Below are positions 42,201-49,216 of a stretch of DNA of 64,000 nucleotides, piece by piece; within the stretch, counting starts at the first letter, position 1; each line of letters opens with the position of its first letter. Under the pieces are notes generated by a model. It did not search any database and was not told the DNA's origin. It saw only the letters and a list, made by a program, of their open reading frames with translations. The DNA is from a virus: the IMG/VR virus record IMGVR_UViG_3300026097_000010, positions 1-64,000 of that record. One strand, 5' to 3'. The position numbers and the translations under genes were made by a program.

Positions 42201-42686
42201 AAATTTTTGACCGCCTGTTGTGCTTACATCAGCATTATTCCACTCTTGAATACCCCAAGTAGTTGCACGAGTGTCAACCCACCAAGTGCCGTCTGCCGGT
42301 GCCGCTCCCGGGGCTTCTGCTGATCCTGCTAATTCTGTTAGGTCTACGTTTGCTCTAGCAACAAATGCTGAGTTAGAAACTCCTAGCAAACTGTATGCTG
42401 ATAATAAACCATATTCGTTCAACTCCGAACCGTGAATTGGGGTTGAACTTGCTGTCTTCTCGAAGAAAGGTGATCCGAAAAGATCTACTAATTCTCTTTG
42501 ACTTGTTACCCTATATACATTTCCGACGTTAGCCGCAAGTGTACCTTGTGCTGTGCCAGTGCCAGCTCCATTTACTTTGTCTTGGCCAGTAGCTACTACA
42601 ATTAATGGAGTCGTACCCGGTTCTGCCGGAGTGTAAAAACTTTCATCAATTACTGTAACTTCTACGCCTGGTGATGTTAGTGCCAT
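39234..42686 (-). CDS. gp18: contractile tail sheath protein gp18, enlarged
   Basis: 1150 aa from ATG 42686, which has AGGAG eight bases upstream; the ATG at 42692 is too close. The start MALTSPGVEVTVIDESFY and C-terminal blocks (RDEERRNFNLIACPGYP; FPWFAPAGTRRG; RINVARLVVYLRSQL) are the sheath core. T4 gp18 is 659 aa; the extra about 450 residues in the middle contain repeats of the type PADGTxW...W (about 133, 390 and 655), likely a surface-exposed insertion. It also contains stretches of Asn/Thr-rich beta sequence. Confidence 0.93.
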   Translation of the reverse strand: MALTSPGVEVTVIDESFYTPAEPGTTPLIVVATGQDKVNGAGTGTAQGTLAANVGNVYRVTSQRELVDLFGSPFFEKTASSTPIHGSELNEYGLLSAYSLLGVSNSAFVARANVDLTELAGSAEAPGAAPADGTWWVDTRATTWGIQEWNNADVSTTGGQKFATKTPIVLTDTDTGKVSNGAPVGSVGAIGDYAVVAQTVNGGTSFTASKELISMWYKTGVTVGGNSAGDWVLVGSQEWALSHPAVTSNAVSGAIGWTGTIIINGNSVSIDSADTLTDIVSAINTVTVVDQDTSRGVFATTSRNRLYLYTNAANDQVGDSTLSNAIIIEEGTGQASDILSDLGIEAGEAYYGPIVQMAPHTQVPQWKSSGSGQTNRPTGSVWIKTTEPGNGARWRIKQWNEATTSWVEVSAPIYATPQSALFNLDRANGGSLIPVETLFVQSNAEEHTGYDTDPMVAKFRAWKRVAIGNTIITSNVISDQFTTGVEHSFTVSESLLGSEVLSDTLDNNGNFTGVATPVTVSFTASGDVTDAETIASAINAAGLNNVEASVTDDDRVQIIHRRGGDFRLTDGDGTPISKIFTPFNIDDETGTANFYNLTVGSATDGSGPLVPGADENYLASNWRPLAVDDFYASDDDPTEEPADGTLWYNPEFSEVDLMVHNGTTWVGFNNHPDYTSAEIIVSASEPELTTAQKQINNHIWISTADLENFPTMYRWSDLLVEWVLIDKTDQVTEEGVLFADARWSTSGGTTGQLYPAADIEDLLTNNYLDPDAPDPALYPQNMLLWNLRRSGGNVKRYVNNYIDLTADNPRFNNSEAMSGYAEDRWVTASPNQEDGSGSFGRKAQRSVTVAALKSFVDTNDQIRDEERRNFNLIACPGYPELMSNLVNLNIDRGVTAFVIGDTPLRLESDATSLSNWGSNANLVTDNGDDGIVTFDEYLATFYPNGITTDLTGASAVVPASHMMMRTIALSDQVSFPWFAPAGTRRGGITNATAVGYIDSLTGEFQTVALNEGQRDTLYDLKINPIPFFNGVGLVAYGQKTRARNASALDRINVARLVVYLRSQLDKLARPYIFEPNDKITRDEIKQAVESLLLELVGLRAIFDFAVVCDETNNTPARIDRNELYVDVAIEPVKAVEFIYIPLRVRNTGEI

Positions 42687-42720
42687 TCCCATATCTCCTG
42701 GTAATAGTAATTTGTAGTAG

Positions 42721-42728
42721 TATTTAGT
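42721..42728 (-). promoter_or_regulatory. late promoter ACTAAATA for gp18-gp19
   Basis: Minus-strand ACTAAATA (CTAAATA core) lies 34 bases before the gp18 ATG, leaving a leader that carries AGGAG. Confidence 0.55.
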
Positions 42729-42780
42729 GTACTCTGATAAAAAATACCGTTTAACACCGTGAAAAAAGGGGAAGGAAAGG

Positions 42781-42788
42781 TGTAAATA
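42781..42788 (+). promoter_or_regulatory. late-type motif TGTAAATA before the HNH-like gene
   Basis: Plus-strand TGTAAATA, one mismatch from TATAAATA, lies exactly 5 bases before ATG 42794; an AAGGA element overlaps just upstream. Confidence 0.4.
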
Positions 42789-42793
42789 TTGCT

Positions 42794-43129
42794 ATGAGAC
42801 CATTATGCAAGTGCGGTATACGCCCTAAAGCCGTAAATTACAAAAAGAACGGAAAGACCTACTACAGAAGTCTCTGTGAGGTGTGTATGAACAATGGTGT
42901 TTATCACGGTGTGCCTAGGTGGTATAGAGCAGGTTATCGAATCAAAGATCACTGTGACAAGTGCGGATATAAATCACAGTACAAAGATGTATATAGGGTG
43001 TATCACGTTGACGGGAATCTTGATAACTGTCGTCGCAGTAATCTCAAAACTGTGTGTGCAAATTGCAGAATTGTGCTTGCCAAAGAAGGAACTGCCTGGA
43101 AGCAAGGAGATTTAATCGCCGACTTCTAG
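42794..43129 (+). CDS. zinc-binding HNH-like protein
   Basis: 111 aa with two zinc-knuckle sets: C5, C7, C28, C31 and C54, C57, C88, C91. Between them HVDGNLDNCRRSNLKTVC resembles the HNH core (H...N...H/C). Homologues next to gp18 occur in marine T4-like phages as I recall. It may be a small homing-type endonuclease remnant or a structural/DNA-binding protein; the final HNH histidine is not clear. It is convergent with gp1, overlapping by 18 bases. Confidence 0.72.
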   Translation: MRPLCKCGIRPKAVNYKKNGKTYYRSLCEVCMNNGVYHGVPRWYRAGYRIKDHCDKCGYKSQYKDVYRVYHVDGNLDNCRRSNLKTVCANCRIVLAKEGTAWKQGDLIADF

Positions 43130-43735
43130 AATCTGCTCTACGCGGTTGTACAATTCGTCAATACTGCCATTGTTATATATTTCTAGATCAAAATCAGTAT
43201 TCAACCAAGCCCATTCTGAACTGTGAATGTTCAGTTCAGTCATAGCGTTAATTGCGTTCATATCACCGTGGTTTGCCAGTTTGGCTGTTTCGTACCAGCT
43301 CGGAAGCTCGCCTCGAACTACCCAGACTATTTTGCCGCCTGCGGCTTTGATCGATTCGACTTCATTGGGAAAGCGACAGTCTGATATTACCACACTGTCT
43401 CGACTCTGTCGAAGTTTGTTTTCTAAACTGGCGATCCAAATATCGCCGTGAAAACTTTTTCTTCCTACTTCAGTACCCCAATACTGTAATACCCATCTAG
43501 GAGTTAATGTGGGCATATTAAGACGTTGTGCCCACCATTCATCAACTTCTTCTCGCCATTCTCTAGCTTCTGCAGATTTACCTTCAAGCTGTTCTCTGTC
43601 CCAGCCAAACACAGCCGACACAGCATCTTTAAGTGTGCCAGCAAAACTTTCTCTGCGAAACTGGTGTTGATTTACAAGATAATCTGCCACGGTGTCTTTA
43701 CCGCTGCCAATGAAACCGCAAACGCCAATAATCAT
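43112..43735 (-). CDS. gp1: deoxynucleoside monophosphate kinase gp1
   Basis: 207 aa. Walker A is GFIGSGKDTVADYL at about 7-20, then FAGTLKDAVSAVFGWDREQL and VISDCRFPNEVESIK, which match T4 gene 1 dNMP kinase (241 aa). It phosphorylates dNMPs for phage DNA synthesis, including modified ones in T4. It has a perfect sigma70-like promoter (43761-43789) and an AAGGAG ribosome site, marking it as an early gene amid late structural genes. Confidence 0.9.
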   Translation of the reverse strand: MIIGVCGFIGSGKDTVADYLVNQHQFRRESFAGTLKDAVSAVFGWDREQLEGKSAEAREWREEVDEWWAQRLNMPTLTPRWVLQYWGTEVGRKSFHGDIWIASLENKLRQSRDSVVISDCRFPNEVESIKAAGGKIVWVVRGELPSWYETAKLANHGDMNAINAMTELNIHSSEWAWLNTDFDLEIYNNGSIDELYNRVEQILEVGD

Positions 43736-43760
43736 TTATAACTCCTTTGGAAGAAGTTAT

Positions 43761-43789
43761 ATTATAACAAGTTATTGTGTGAGTGTCAA
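43761..43789 (-). promoter_or_regulatory. sigma70-like early promoter for gp1
   Basis: Minus-strand TTGACA (43784-43789), 17-bp spacer, TATAAT (43761-43766), 25 bases before ATG 43735 with AAGGAG between. The TGA of the -35 box is the stop codon of the upstream 100-aa gene. Confidence 0.86.
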
Positions 43790-44088
43790 CGGAATTTGTT
43801 GAGTTGTCTAAGCATCTTAGACACGGGATTTAACTTTTTAGTACGCTTGGCTCTTCTGGCTTGCATAACTTTGGTTTTGGCACGAGTCTTTTTCATTCGC
43901 TGACTCTGTGCTACATTGAAATGTTTAAAACACTGGCTTGGATGAGAAACCAATCGGCTTTTTCTTGGGCCGTTTGGGGGACAACGAAATTTCATCTTTG
44001 GGGCTTTGCCGCCTTTGCTACGTCCAAATGCCGCTCCAAATTCGTATAGTTCGTCCGTTTCTTCGTTGTAAAACTCGTCTATCTTCAT
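43786..44088 (-). CDS. small basic protein downstream of gp13
   Basis: 100 aa from ATG 44088 (ATGA overlap with the gp13 stop; the upstream Met at 44100 lies inside gp13). The N-terminus MKIDEFYNEETDELYEFGAA is acidic and the rest very basic (KMKFRCPPNGPRKSR; RMKKTRAKTKVMQARRAKR), so it likely binds nucleic acid or a capsid surface. Position after gp13 suggests a late head or neck role. Not recognised further. Confidence 0.72.
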   Translation of the reverse strand: MKIDEFYNEETDELYEFGAAFGRSKGGKAPKMKFRCPPNGPRKSRLVSHPSQCFKHFNVAQSQRMKKTRAKTKVMQARRAKRTKKLNPVSKMLRQLNKFR

Positions 44089-44843
44089 CCTATAATCCAA
44101 CTGTAGCCTTGTCCACCCGGTACTAATGTAACCAGTTCAACAGTGAGTCTGTCTAGATCCGACTGTGCTTCTGCTTTCATTGCCGCACCGTTTAATGCTG
44201 TTCCGCCTGCAGGGCCAGCAATAGTAGCAAACTTTTCTCTGGCTTGGCCTAGCATATACTTACAGTTAGCAAGCGTGTAATCTTTAATCCACTGTCCTGC
44301 ATATGTGTCGCTGATTATCACACTGTCTGGCTTGGTGTTATAAACCCAAAGAAGAACCTGCTCGTCACCTCTTGGTCTTTGTTGTATAATTAGTTTACGG
44401 CTCTGTGGATGCCAGGTAAAGTTGATAAAAGATCCAAACATCTTGCCGACCAGCTCTTGATACTGTGCAAATAGTTCGTAAGTGGCTAGTCCGCCCATAT
44501 TAGTTGAGCTTAATAGATACGTATTTGTGTAAGCCAAATTAAAAGGCTCAAACACTGTTCCTCCGCCACCGCCGCCGGTGCGTGATCCAACACTGCGACG
44601 GAATATCTGTCTAACCTGTTGGATTTCTTGCGGAAGAATATATTCGTTTTGATCTTCGAGTAGATTCAAAGAACAGTAGCTTTCTTCGACAGCATTGTCT
44701 GATCTCTGTCTAAACACTGACAGTGATTTTTTCAATGCTGTTTCGTAATGAATAGGATCAAGTTCAACGTCTATCATTCCGTCGCCAAGCATTGTGCGAC
44801 AGTATTCGAATACTTCTTGTTTTTGTTCTTCAATCTGACTCAT
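44085..44843 (-). CDS. gp13: neck protein gp13
   Basis: 252 aa from ATG 44843, 5 bases after GATAAATA; the frame to 44909 crosses the promoter and is rejected. FEYCRTMLGDGMIDVELDP, LPQEIQQVRQIFRRS and NFTWHPQSRKLIIQQRP are gp13 blocks. gp13 and gp14 form the neck that closes the filled head and joins the tail. A GGGGG run lies at about 95-100. T4 gp13 is 309 aa. Confidence 0.88.
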   Translation of the reverse strand: MSQIEEQKQEVFEYCRTMLGDGMIDVELDPIHYETALKKSLSVFRQRSDNAVEESYCSLNLLEDQNEYILPQEIQQVRQIFRRSVGSRTGGGGGGTVFEPFNLAYTNTYLLSSTNMGGLATYELFAQYQELVGKMFGSFINFTWHPQSRKLIIQQRPRGDEQVLLWVYNTKPDSVIISDTYAGQWIKDYTLANCKYMLGQAREKFATIAGPAGGTALNGAAMKAEAQSDLDRLTVELVTLVPGGQGYSWIIG

Positions 44844-44848
44844 AGTTA

Positions 44849-44863
44849 TATTTATCATAAATA
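44849..44863. promoter_or_regulatory. perfectly palindromic bidirectional late promoter (gp13/gp14)
   Basis: TATTTAT-C-ATAAATA is a perfect inverted repeat around one base. It reads GATAAATA on the minus strand (44849-44856, 5 bases before the gp13 ATG) and CATAAATA on the plus strand (44856-44863, 8 bases before the gp14 ATG). One 15-bp element therefore appears to serve both neck genes in opposite directions. Confidence 0.75.
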
Positions 44864-44871
44864 CTAGTACT

Positions 44872-46248
44872 ATGCCAAGACTCAGTTTATATCGCCCCGA
44901 AAAAGGCAATGATTACAAATTTTTTGACAAAACTATTTGGGAACAATTCCAAATAGGTGGTACCGATGTGCTGGTTCATAGATATCTAGGACCAGGTAGC
45001 TCTGGGGAAGAAACTGCGTCGACTCCTACATACGAAGGAGACAGCGTAAACAACATTCAAGATTTGCTGTTTTTAGAAAACAGAGACAGAAAATATGATC
45101 CTGATATCTATCAACTTAGATGCCATTACAGCATAACTGATATAGATTTTAATCTAAGCCAGTTTGGGTTGTTCTTACAGAACGACACACTGTTTATGAC
45201 ATTTCACATCAACGACACTGTTGAAAAATTAGGCAGAAAAATCATAGCGGGCGATGTTCTCGAGCTACCACATCTAAAAGATGAGTATGCCCTTAACGAT
45301 CTTCAATATGCACTCAAAAGATTTTATGTTGTAGAAGAAGTTAATCGAGCGGCTGAAGGATTTTCGCCGTTATGGTATCCTCATCTATACAGAGCTAAAT
45401 GTGTACCAATGGTAGACAGCCAAGAATTCAAAGAGATTTTAGACGATATTGCAAATACTGATGCTTATTCTGGTACATACAATCCCGATATTACATACTT
45501 CCCTGGTGAAATTGTGCTGGGCGAAGACGGTGTCAAATACGAAGTAGTCAGAGAAGTCTCAGGCATTGCTCCGCCGGATTTAACATACTATCAGGTAGCA
45601 GACACTCTCAGAGATATAGTGAGCACATATGAAAAAGAAATGCAGATTACGCAGGCTGTTCTTGATCAAGCCGAAGAGGACGCTCCACAGAGTGGATACG
45701 ATGTTACCAAGTTTTTCCATATCCAAAAAGACGACGAAGGAAAAGCATCACTAGTAAGAGCAGACAGCGACGAACTGTTAATTCCTAGCACCGACGAAGA
45801 CGGCAATACCATCTATGACGAGACAGGCGAGCCGGTATATATGGCTGTTACCGCTGATACTGTGTTACAGACTTCTGAATACAACAAGTATCCCGGGTAT
45901 CTTACAGGCGACGGTGTCCCCCAAAATGGTGCTCCGTTTACACAGGGCATAGCATTTCCTATTAATCCCGGCGAAGGACAATATGCACTCAGAACTGACT
46001 ATCTGCCTAATCGACTGTTCCGATATAACGGAGTAAGATGGCAACGAATCGAAGACGATGTGAGAACGACTATGAGCAATCTCGGTAACAGCGATACACA
46101 AACAGGTGCCGAGTTTGAAGGTAAAGATCAAAGACAAACACAACTAAGTGGGTTTGTAAACAACGACAATCAAACAACCGTTGATGGCAAGACTGTACAA
46201 GAAAAGCAAAGTCTGTCAAAGGCACTTAGACCAGAGGCAGACGAATAA
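44872..46248 (+). CDS. gp14: neck protein gp14
   Basis: 458 aa. The start MPRLSLYRPEKGNDYKFFD, EQFQIGGTDVLVHRYLGPG and DPDIYQLRCHYSITDIDFNL match gp14 of marine T4-like phages (T4 256 aa). The C-terminal extension ends with an NRLFRYNGVRWQRIED module, also seen in gp15 and sheath. gp14 joins gp13 and gp15 in the neck. It starts the plus-strand unit gp14-gp15-124 aa-82 aa. Confidence 0.9.
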   Translation: MPRLSLYRPEKGNDYKFFDKTIWEQFQIGGTDVLVHRYLGPGSSGEETASTPTYEGDSVNNIQDLLFLENRDRKYDPDIYQLRCHYSITDIDFNLSQFGLFLQNDTLFMTFHINDTVEKLGRKIIAGDVLELPHLKDEYALNDLQYALKRFYVVEEVNRAAEGFSPLWYPHLYRAKCVPMVDSQEFKEILDDIANTDAYSGTYNPDITYFPGEIVLGEDGVKYEVVREVSGIAPPDLTYYQVADTLRDIVSTYEKEMQITQAVLDQAEEDAPQSGYDVTKFFHIQKDDEGKASLVRADSDELLIPSTDEDGNTIYDETGEPVYMAVTADTVLQTSEYNKYPGYLTGDGVPQNGAPFTQGIAFPINPGEGQYALRTDYLPNRLFRYNGVRWQRIEDDVRTTMSNLGNSDTQTGAEFEGKDQRQTQLSGFVNNDNQTTVDGKTVQEKQSLSKALRPEADE

Positions 46249-47693
46249 TGAGTGACTTCTTTTACGACGGACAGATAAGACGTTTCGTTACACAGTTTAT
46301 GCGAGCATTTATTGGATTCAAATACGAGTCCGGTGACGGTGAACAAAAGACTGTTCCGGTTATGTACGGCGATATGACCAGACAGGTTGCCAGCATTATC
46401 AAAGAAAATTCTGAAAACAAAATGCCAACTGTGCCTAGGATTGCCTGTTATATCACAGGTTTAGAAATGGATCAGGCAAGACTTGGAGATCCCAGCTTTG
46501 TTAGTAAAATAAATGTTCGTGAAAGACGTTACGAATACGACAGTTCAGGAGCAGGTAACGAGCCTGTATATACCGGAGAGCAGGGTGCCAACTATACTGT
46601 CGAGAGGTTAATGCCTGTACCGTATAAGCTAACAATGAAGGCGGATATTTGGAGTTCTAACACAGATCAAAAGCTTCAGTTACTAGAGCAGATACTGGTT
46701 TTATTCCGTCCCAGTTTGGAAATTCAAAGCACGGACAACTACATAGATTGGACCAGTCTATCCACAATGTATCTCAACAGTACCAGTTTTAGTAGCAGAA
46801 CCATTCCGGTAGGTACAGATTCAGATATTGATATTTGTAGTTTAGAATTCGAAATGCCTATATATATTTCGCCGCCAGCAAAGGTTAAAAAACTAGGAGT
46901 GATACAGAAAATTATCACAAATATTTTCACAGAAGAAGGCGAAGTACAGAGTTTAGAAAACCTAGTTTACAGTGAAAGAATTGGCAACTCGCAAGTAGTT
47001 ACATCTTATCTTTATAACGTGTTACTGTTTAAAGCAGAAAACGGAGAGCCTTATGATTATGAAGTCACCGTTGTAGATAAAAATCAAGCGGTGCAAAGTC
47101 TAGGCCTGGATGAAAAAGAATTTGCCAACAAGAACGTAGACTGGAATGCTGTGCTAAATGTGTACGGCGGTGCGTGGGCCGACAGCAGGATTTATTTCCT
47201 ACAGCCCAACGGATTTGAAATGTCAGGAACATTTGCGGTCAATCCTGTAAATCCAGAAGTGTTATTGGTTACATTTGATCAGGACACAATTCCCACAAAC
47301 ACATTGATTAGCGGCAAGGGCACTATAGATGCTATTGTTAATCCGTTAACTTTCAATCCTGTAGAACGTTGGAGTGGTGTTGCAAATATACCTACAGGTA
47401 CCAGGTATCTACTGTTAGAAACAATAGGCGATCCTGATAACACAGACGGTGCCGAAGGTTGGAAAGGCACCGACGGTAGCACACAAACATCGTACATCCT
47501 CAGACAAAACGATATCGTAGAGTGGAACGGAACACAGTGGGAAACTGTTTTTGCATCTTCTTCTGTAACTGATACTACATATGTTACCAACATAAGAACC
47601 GGAATCCAATATAAGTGGGACGGAGAGCAATGGCTCAAATCATTCGAAGGTGAATATTCTCCAGGTTACTGGCGGCTTGATATGAATCCTTGA
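46248..47693 (+). CDS. gp15: tail terminator / sheath stabiliser gp15
   Basis: 481 aa, longer than T4 gp15 (272). The first about 250 residues carry the gp15 core: DGQIRRFVTQFMRAFIGF, ITGLEMDQARLGDPSFVSK and PYKLTMKADIWSSNTDQKL. The C-terminal about 200 residues add beta modules with VEWNGTQWETVF and YKWDGEQWLKSF. gp15 caps the tail tube and links it to the neck. It starts one base inside the gp14 stop (TAATG). Confidence 0.9.
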   Translation: MSDFFYDGQIRRFVTQFMRAFIGFKYESGDGEQKTVPVMYGDMTRQVASIIKENSENKMPTVPRIACYITGLEMDQARLGDPSFVSKINVRERRYEYDSSGAGNEPVYTGEQGANYTVERLMPVPYKLTMKADIWSSNTDQKLQLLEQILVLFRPSLEIQSTDNYIDWTSLSTMYLNSTSFSSRTIPVGTDSDIDICSLEFEMPIYISPPAKVKKLGVIQKIITNIFTEEGEVQSLENLVYSERIGNSQVVTSYLYNVLLFKAENGEPYDYEVTVVDKNQAVQSLGLDEKEFANKNVDWNAVLNVYGGAWADSRIYFLQPNGFEMSGTFAVNPVNPEVLLVTFDQDTIPTNTLISGKGTIDAIVNPLTFNPVERWSGVANIPTGTRYLLLETIGDPDNTDGAEGWKGTDGSTQTSYILRQNDIVEWNGTQWETVFASSSVTDTTYVTNIRTGIQYKWDGEQWLKSFEGEYSPGYWRLDMNP

Positions 47694-47704
47694 TACATAC
47701 TAGT

Positions 47705-48079
47705 ATGAATCAAAGAGCCGGATTACTCTTTTTAGCTAAAAACACAGGTCGTATACTTCTTATACTAGAAGAACAAAAATGGACCGTACCCACTTTTTCT
47801 AGAAAACAATCGTTACTAAACGATGCAGAATTTCTTATAAAAGAATATTCTCCTGGAAAAATTTTACCCATAGAATTGTATACATCTAAAGATAAAGGAT
47901 TTGAATTCGGTACCTATGTGTGTTTAGTAGAAGAAGAGTTTTTAACAACTGTGCCTAAAACACTATCCTGGTGCGATTTAAATTTTCTTCCTAACAATTT
48001 GCACTTAGGTATCAAAAGCACATTAAATAATGCAATAATTAAAACTAAAATCGAAACAGTACTGGAGTTGAATTTATAA
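47705..48079 (+). CDS. Nudix-like protein lacking the catalytic Nudix box
   Basis: 124 aa from ATG 47705; the longer frame starts TTG inside gp15. AGLLFLAKNTGRILLILEEQ and WTVPTFSRKQSLLNDAEFLI look like the N-terminal strands of a Nudix fold, but the Nudix box GxxxxxExxxxxxxREUxEExGU is missing, so hydrolase activity is not expected. Marine T4-like phages have a Nudix-like gene near gp15/gp20 as I recall. It overlaps the next gene by one base. Confidence 0.6.
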   Translation: MNQRAGLLFLAKNTGRILLILEEQKWTVPTFSRKQSLLNDAEFLIKEYSPGKILPIELYTSKDKGFEFGTYVCLVEEEFLTTVPKTLSWCDLNFLPNNLHLGIKSTLNNAIIKTKIETVLELNL

Positions 48080-48327
48080 TGAACTTAGAAAAAAGTCAAA
48101 GATTTCAAAAAGAATATCAAAAATATAAAGAAAAAATTGATATCATAGAAAATCCTAAAATAAAAAGTGAAGCTGAACTATTACTTAAATCACTAGTGGC
48201 TGAGGTAAAAAGAATAAACGATCATCACAGTAGATTGTTAACTAGTGGTTCTTTGTCCGATATGGTCCAAGATAGCAGACACAGAATCGTAGAAATTCGA
48301 AAGAAGATAGAAAAAATAATTAAATAG
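48079..48327 (+). CDS. 82-aa coiled-coil protein
   Basis: 82 aa, almost all helical and highly charged (KYKEKIDIIENPKIKSEAEL; RIVEIRKKIEKIIK), consistent with a coiled coil or small assembly factor. It is the last gene of the gp14 unit and overlaps the convergent appendage gene by 8 bases. Function unknown; chaperone or head/neck accessory are possible. Confidence 0.72.
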   Translation: MNLEKSQRFQKEYQKYKEKIDIIENPKIKSEAELLLKSLVAEVKRINDHHSRLLTSGSLSDMVQDSRHRIVEIRKKIEKIIK

Positions 48328-49207
48328 CACTTATGCTTTTAATAGTAATAGCACCGACCATTGATGCATGAATAGAACATTGGTATCTAAAATTAGGCGG
48401 CGATGATAATCCGGTAGGAACTTTCCAGTATAGCGTTCCGCTATCTTTACCTTGTGCATTTACTCCGGTGCTGACTGTTCCGTTTGTTGCAACATGTACT
48501 AATCCTGTATCGTAATTACTTCCGGTGCCATCTTGGATTAAAAAAGGATGTCCTTGCGCGGTAAGTTTGAATGCGATGGTTGTTCCTGTTATTACATATA
48601 ATGCTGGATTATCTGTAGATCCGTATTGGTCAAATCTATAAGAACTTGCTCCGTTGTTTGATACAATTAATTTTGTAATAGCCGGCAAATATATTTCGTC
48701 AATAGTTAATCCAGTAGTCTGTGCATCAGTTAATTCTGTGAAACTAGATGCTCCGCCACCGCCGTCTTGTGTCCCAGTATATGATATAGTTACAACTCCG
48801 TCTGCAACAGAAGTACTAATGTCAGTACCTCCAGCAAACGTTATACTATCAGTTGGCGAAGATGCAACTTGCGATCCGGTGTCTCCCGCAATTGATGAAA
48901 ATAAATTTTGTTGTACACCTTCTCCGCCGCCTTCGTCAACTGTTGCTGACGAAATGGTAATCGAATCTGTATTCGGATTGGTTGTTATAGTTATATTTTC
49001 GCCGGCTATAAGTGTTAACACATCTTCTTTTTGATCGGCGACAATGTCTTCTTGATCCTGAACTGTTATAGTCTTAAAGGTATCAGGAATACTAGCAGGA
49101 CCAGCAGATGTTACTATATTCCATGCAAATCCGTTATACTCCCAAGTAGTTCCGTCTAAAATATATGTTTCAGATATTTCTGGATTTTCTGGAAAATTTA
49201 TTGCCAT
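48320..49207 (-). CDS. tail-appendage protein with cupredoxin-like C-terminus
   Basis: 295 aa. The N-terminus ETYILDGTTWEYNGFAWNIV is the W-N-G type module also seen in gp15. After a Gly-rich linker (about 148-154), residues 175-295 look like a cupredoxin: ITGTTIAFKLTAQGHPFLIQ with H220, and RYQCSIHASMVGAI with C277, H280 and M283, the H...CxxHxxM ligand set of type 1 copper sites. Copper binding is not proven. Preceded by AGGA; likely expressed with the fibre genes. Confidence 0.7.
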   Translation of the reverse strand: MAINFPENPEISETYILDGTTWEYNGFAWNIVTSAGPASIPDTFKTITVQDQEDIVADQKEDVLTLIAGENITITTNPNTDSITISSATVDEGGGEGVQQNLFSSIAGDTGSQVASSPTDSITFAGGTDISTSVADGVVTISYTGTQDGGGGASSFTELTDAQTTGLTIDEIYLPAITKLIVSNNGASSYRFDQYGSTDNPALYVITGTTIAFKLTAQGHPFLIQDGTGSNYDTGLVHVATNGTVSTGVNAQGKDSGTLYWKVPTGLSSPPNFRYQCSIHASMVGAITIKSISAI

Positions 49208-49216
49208 GTTATTTCC

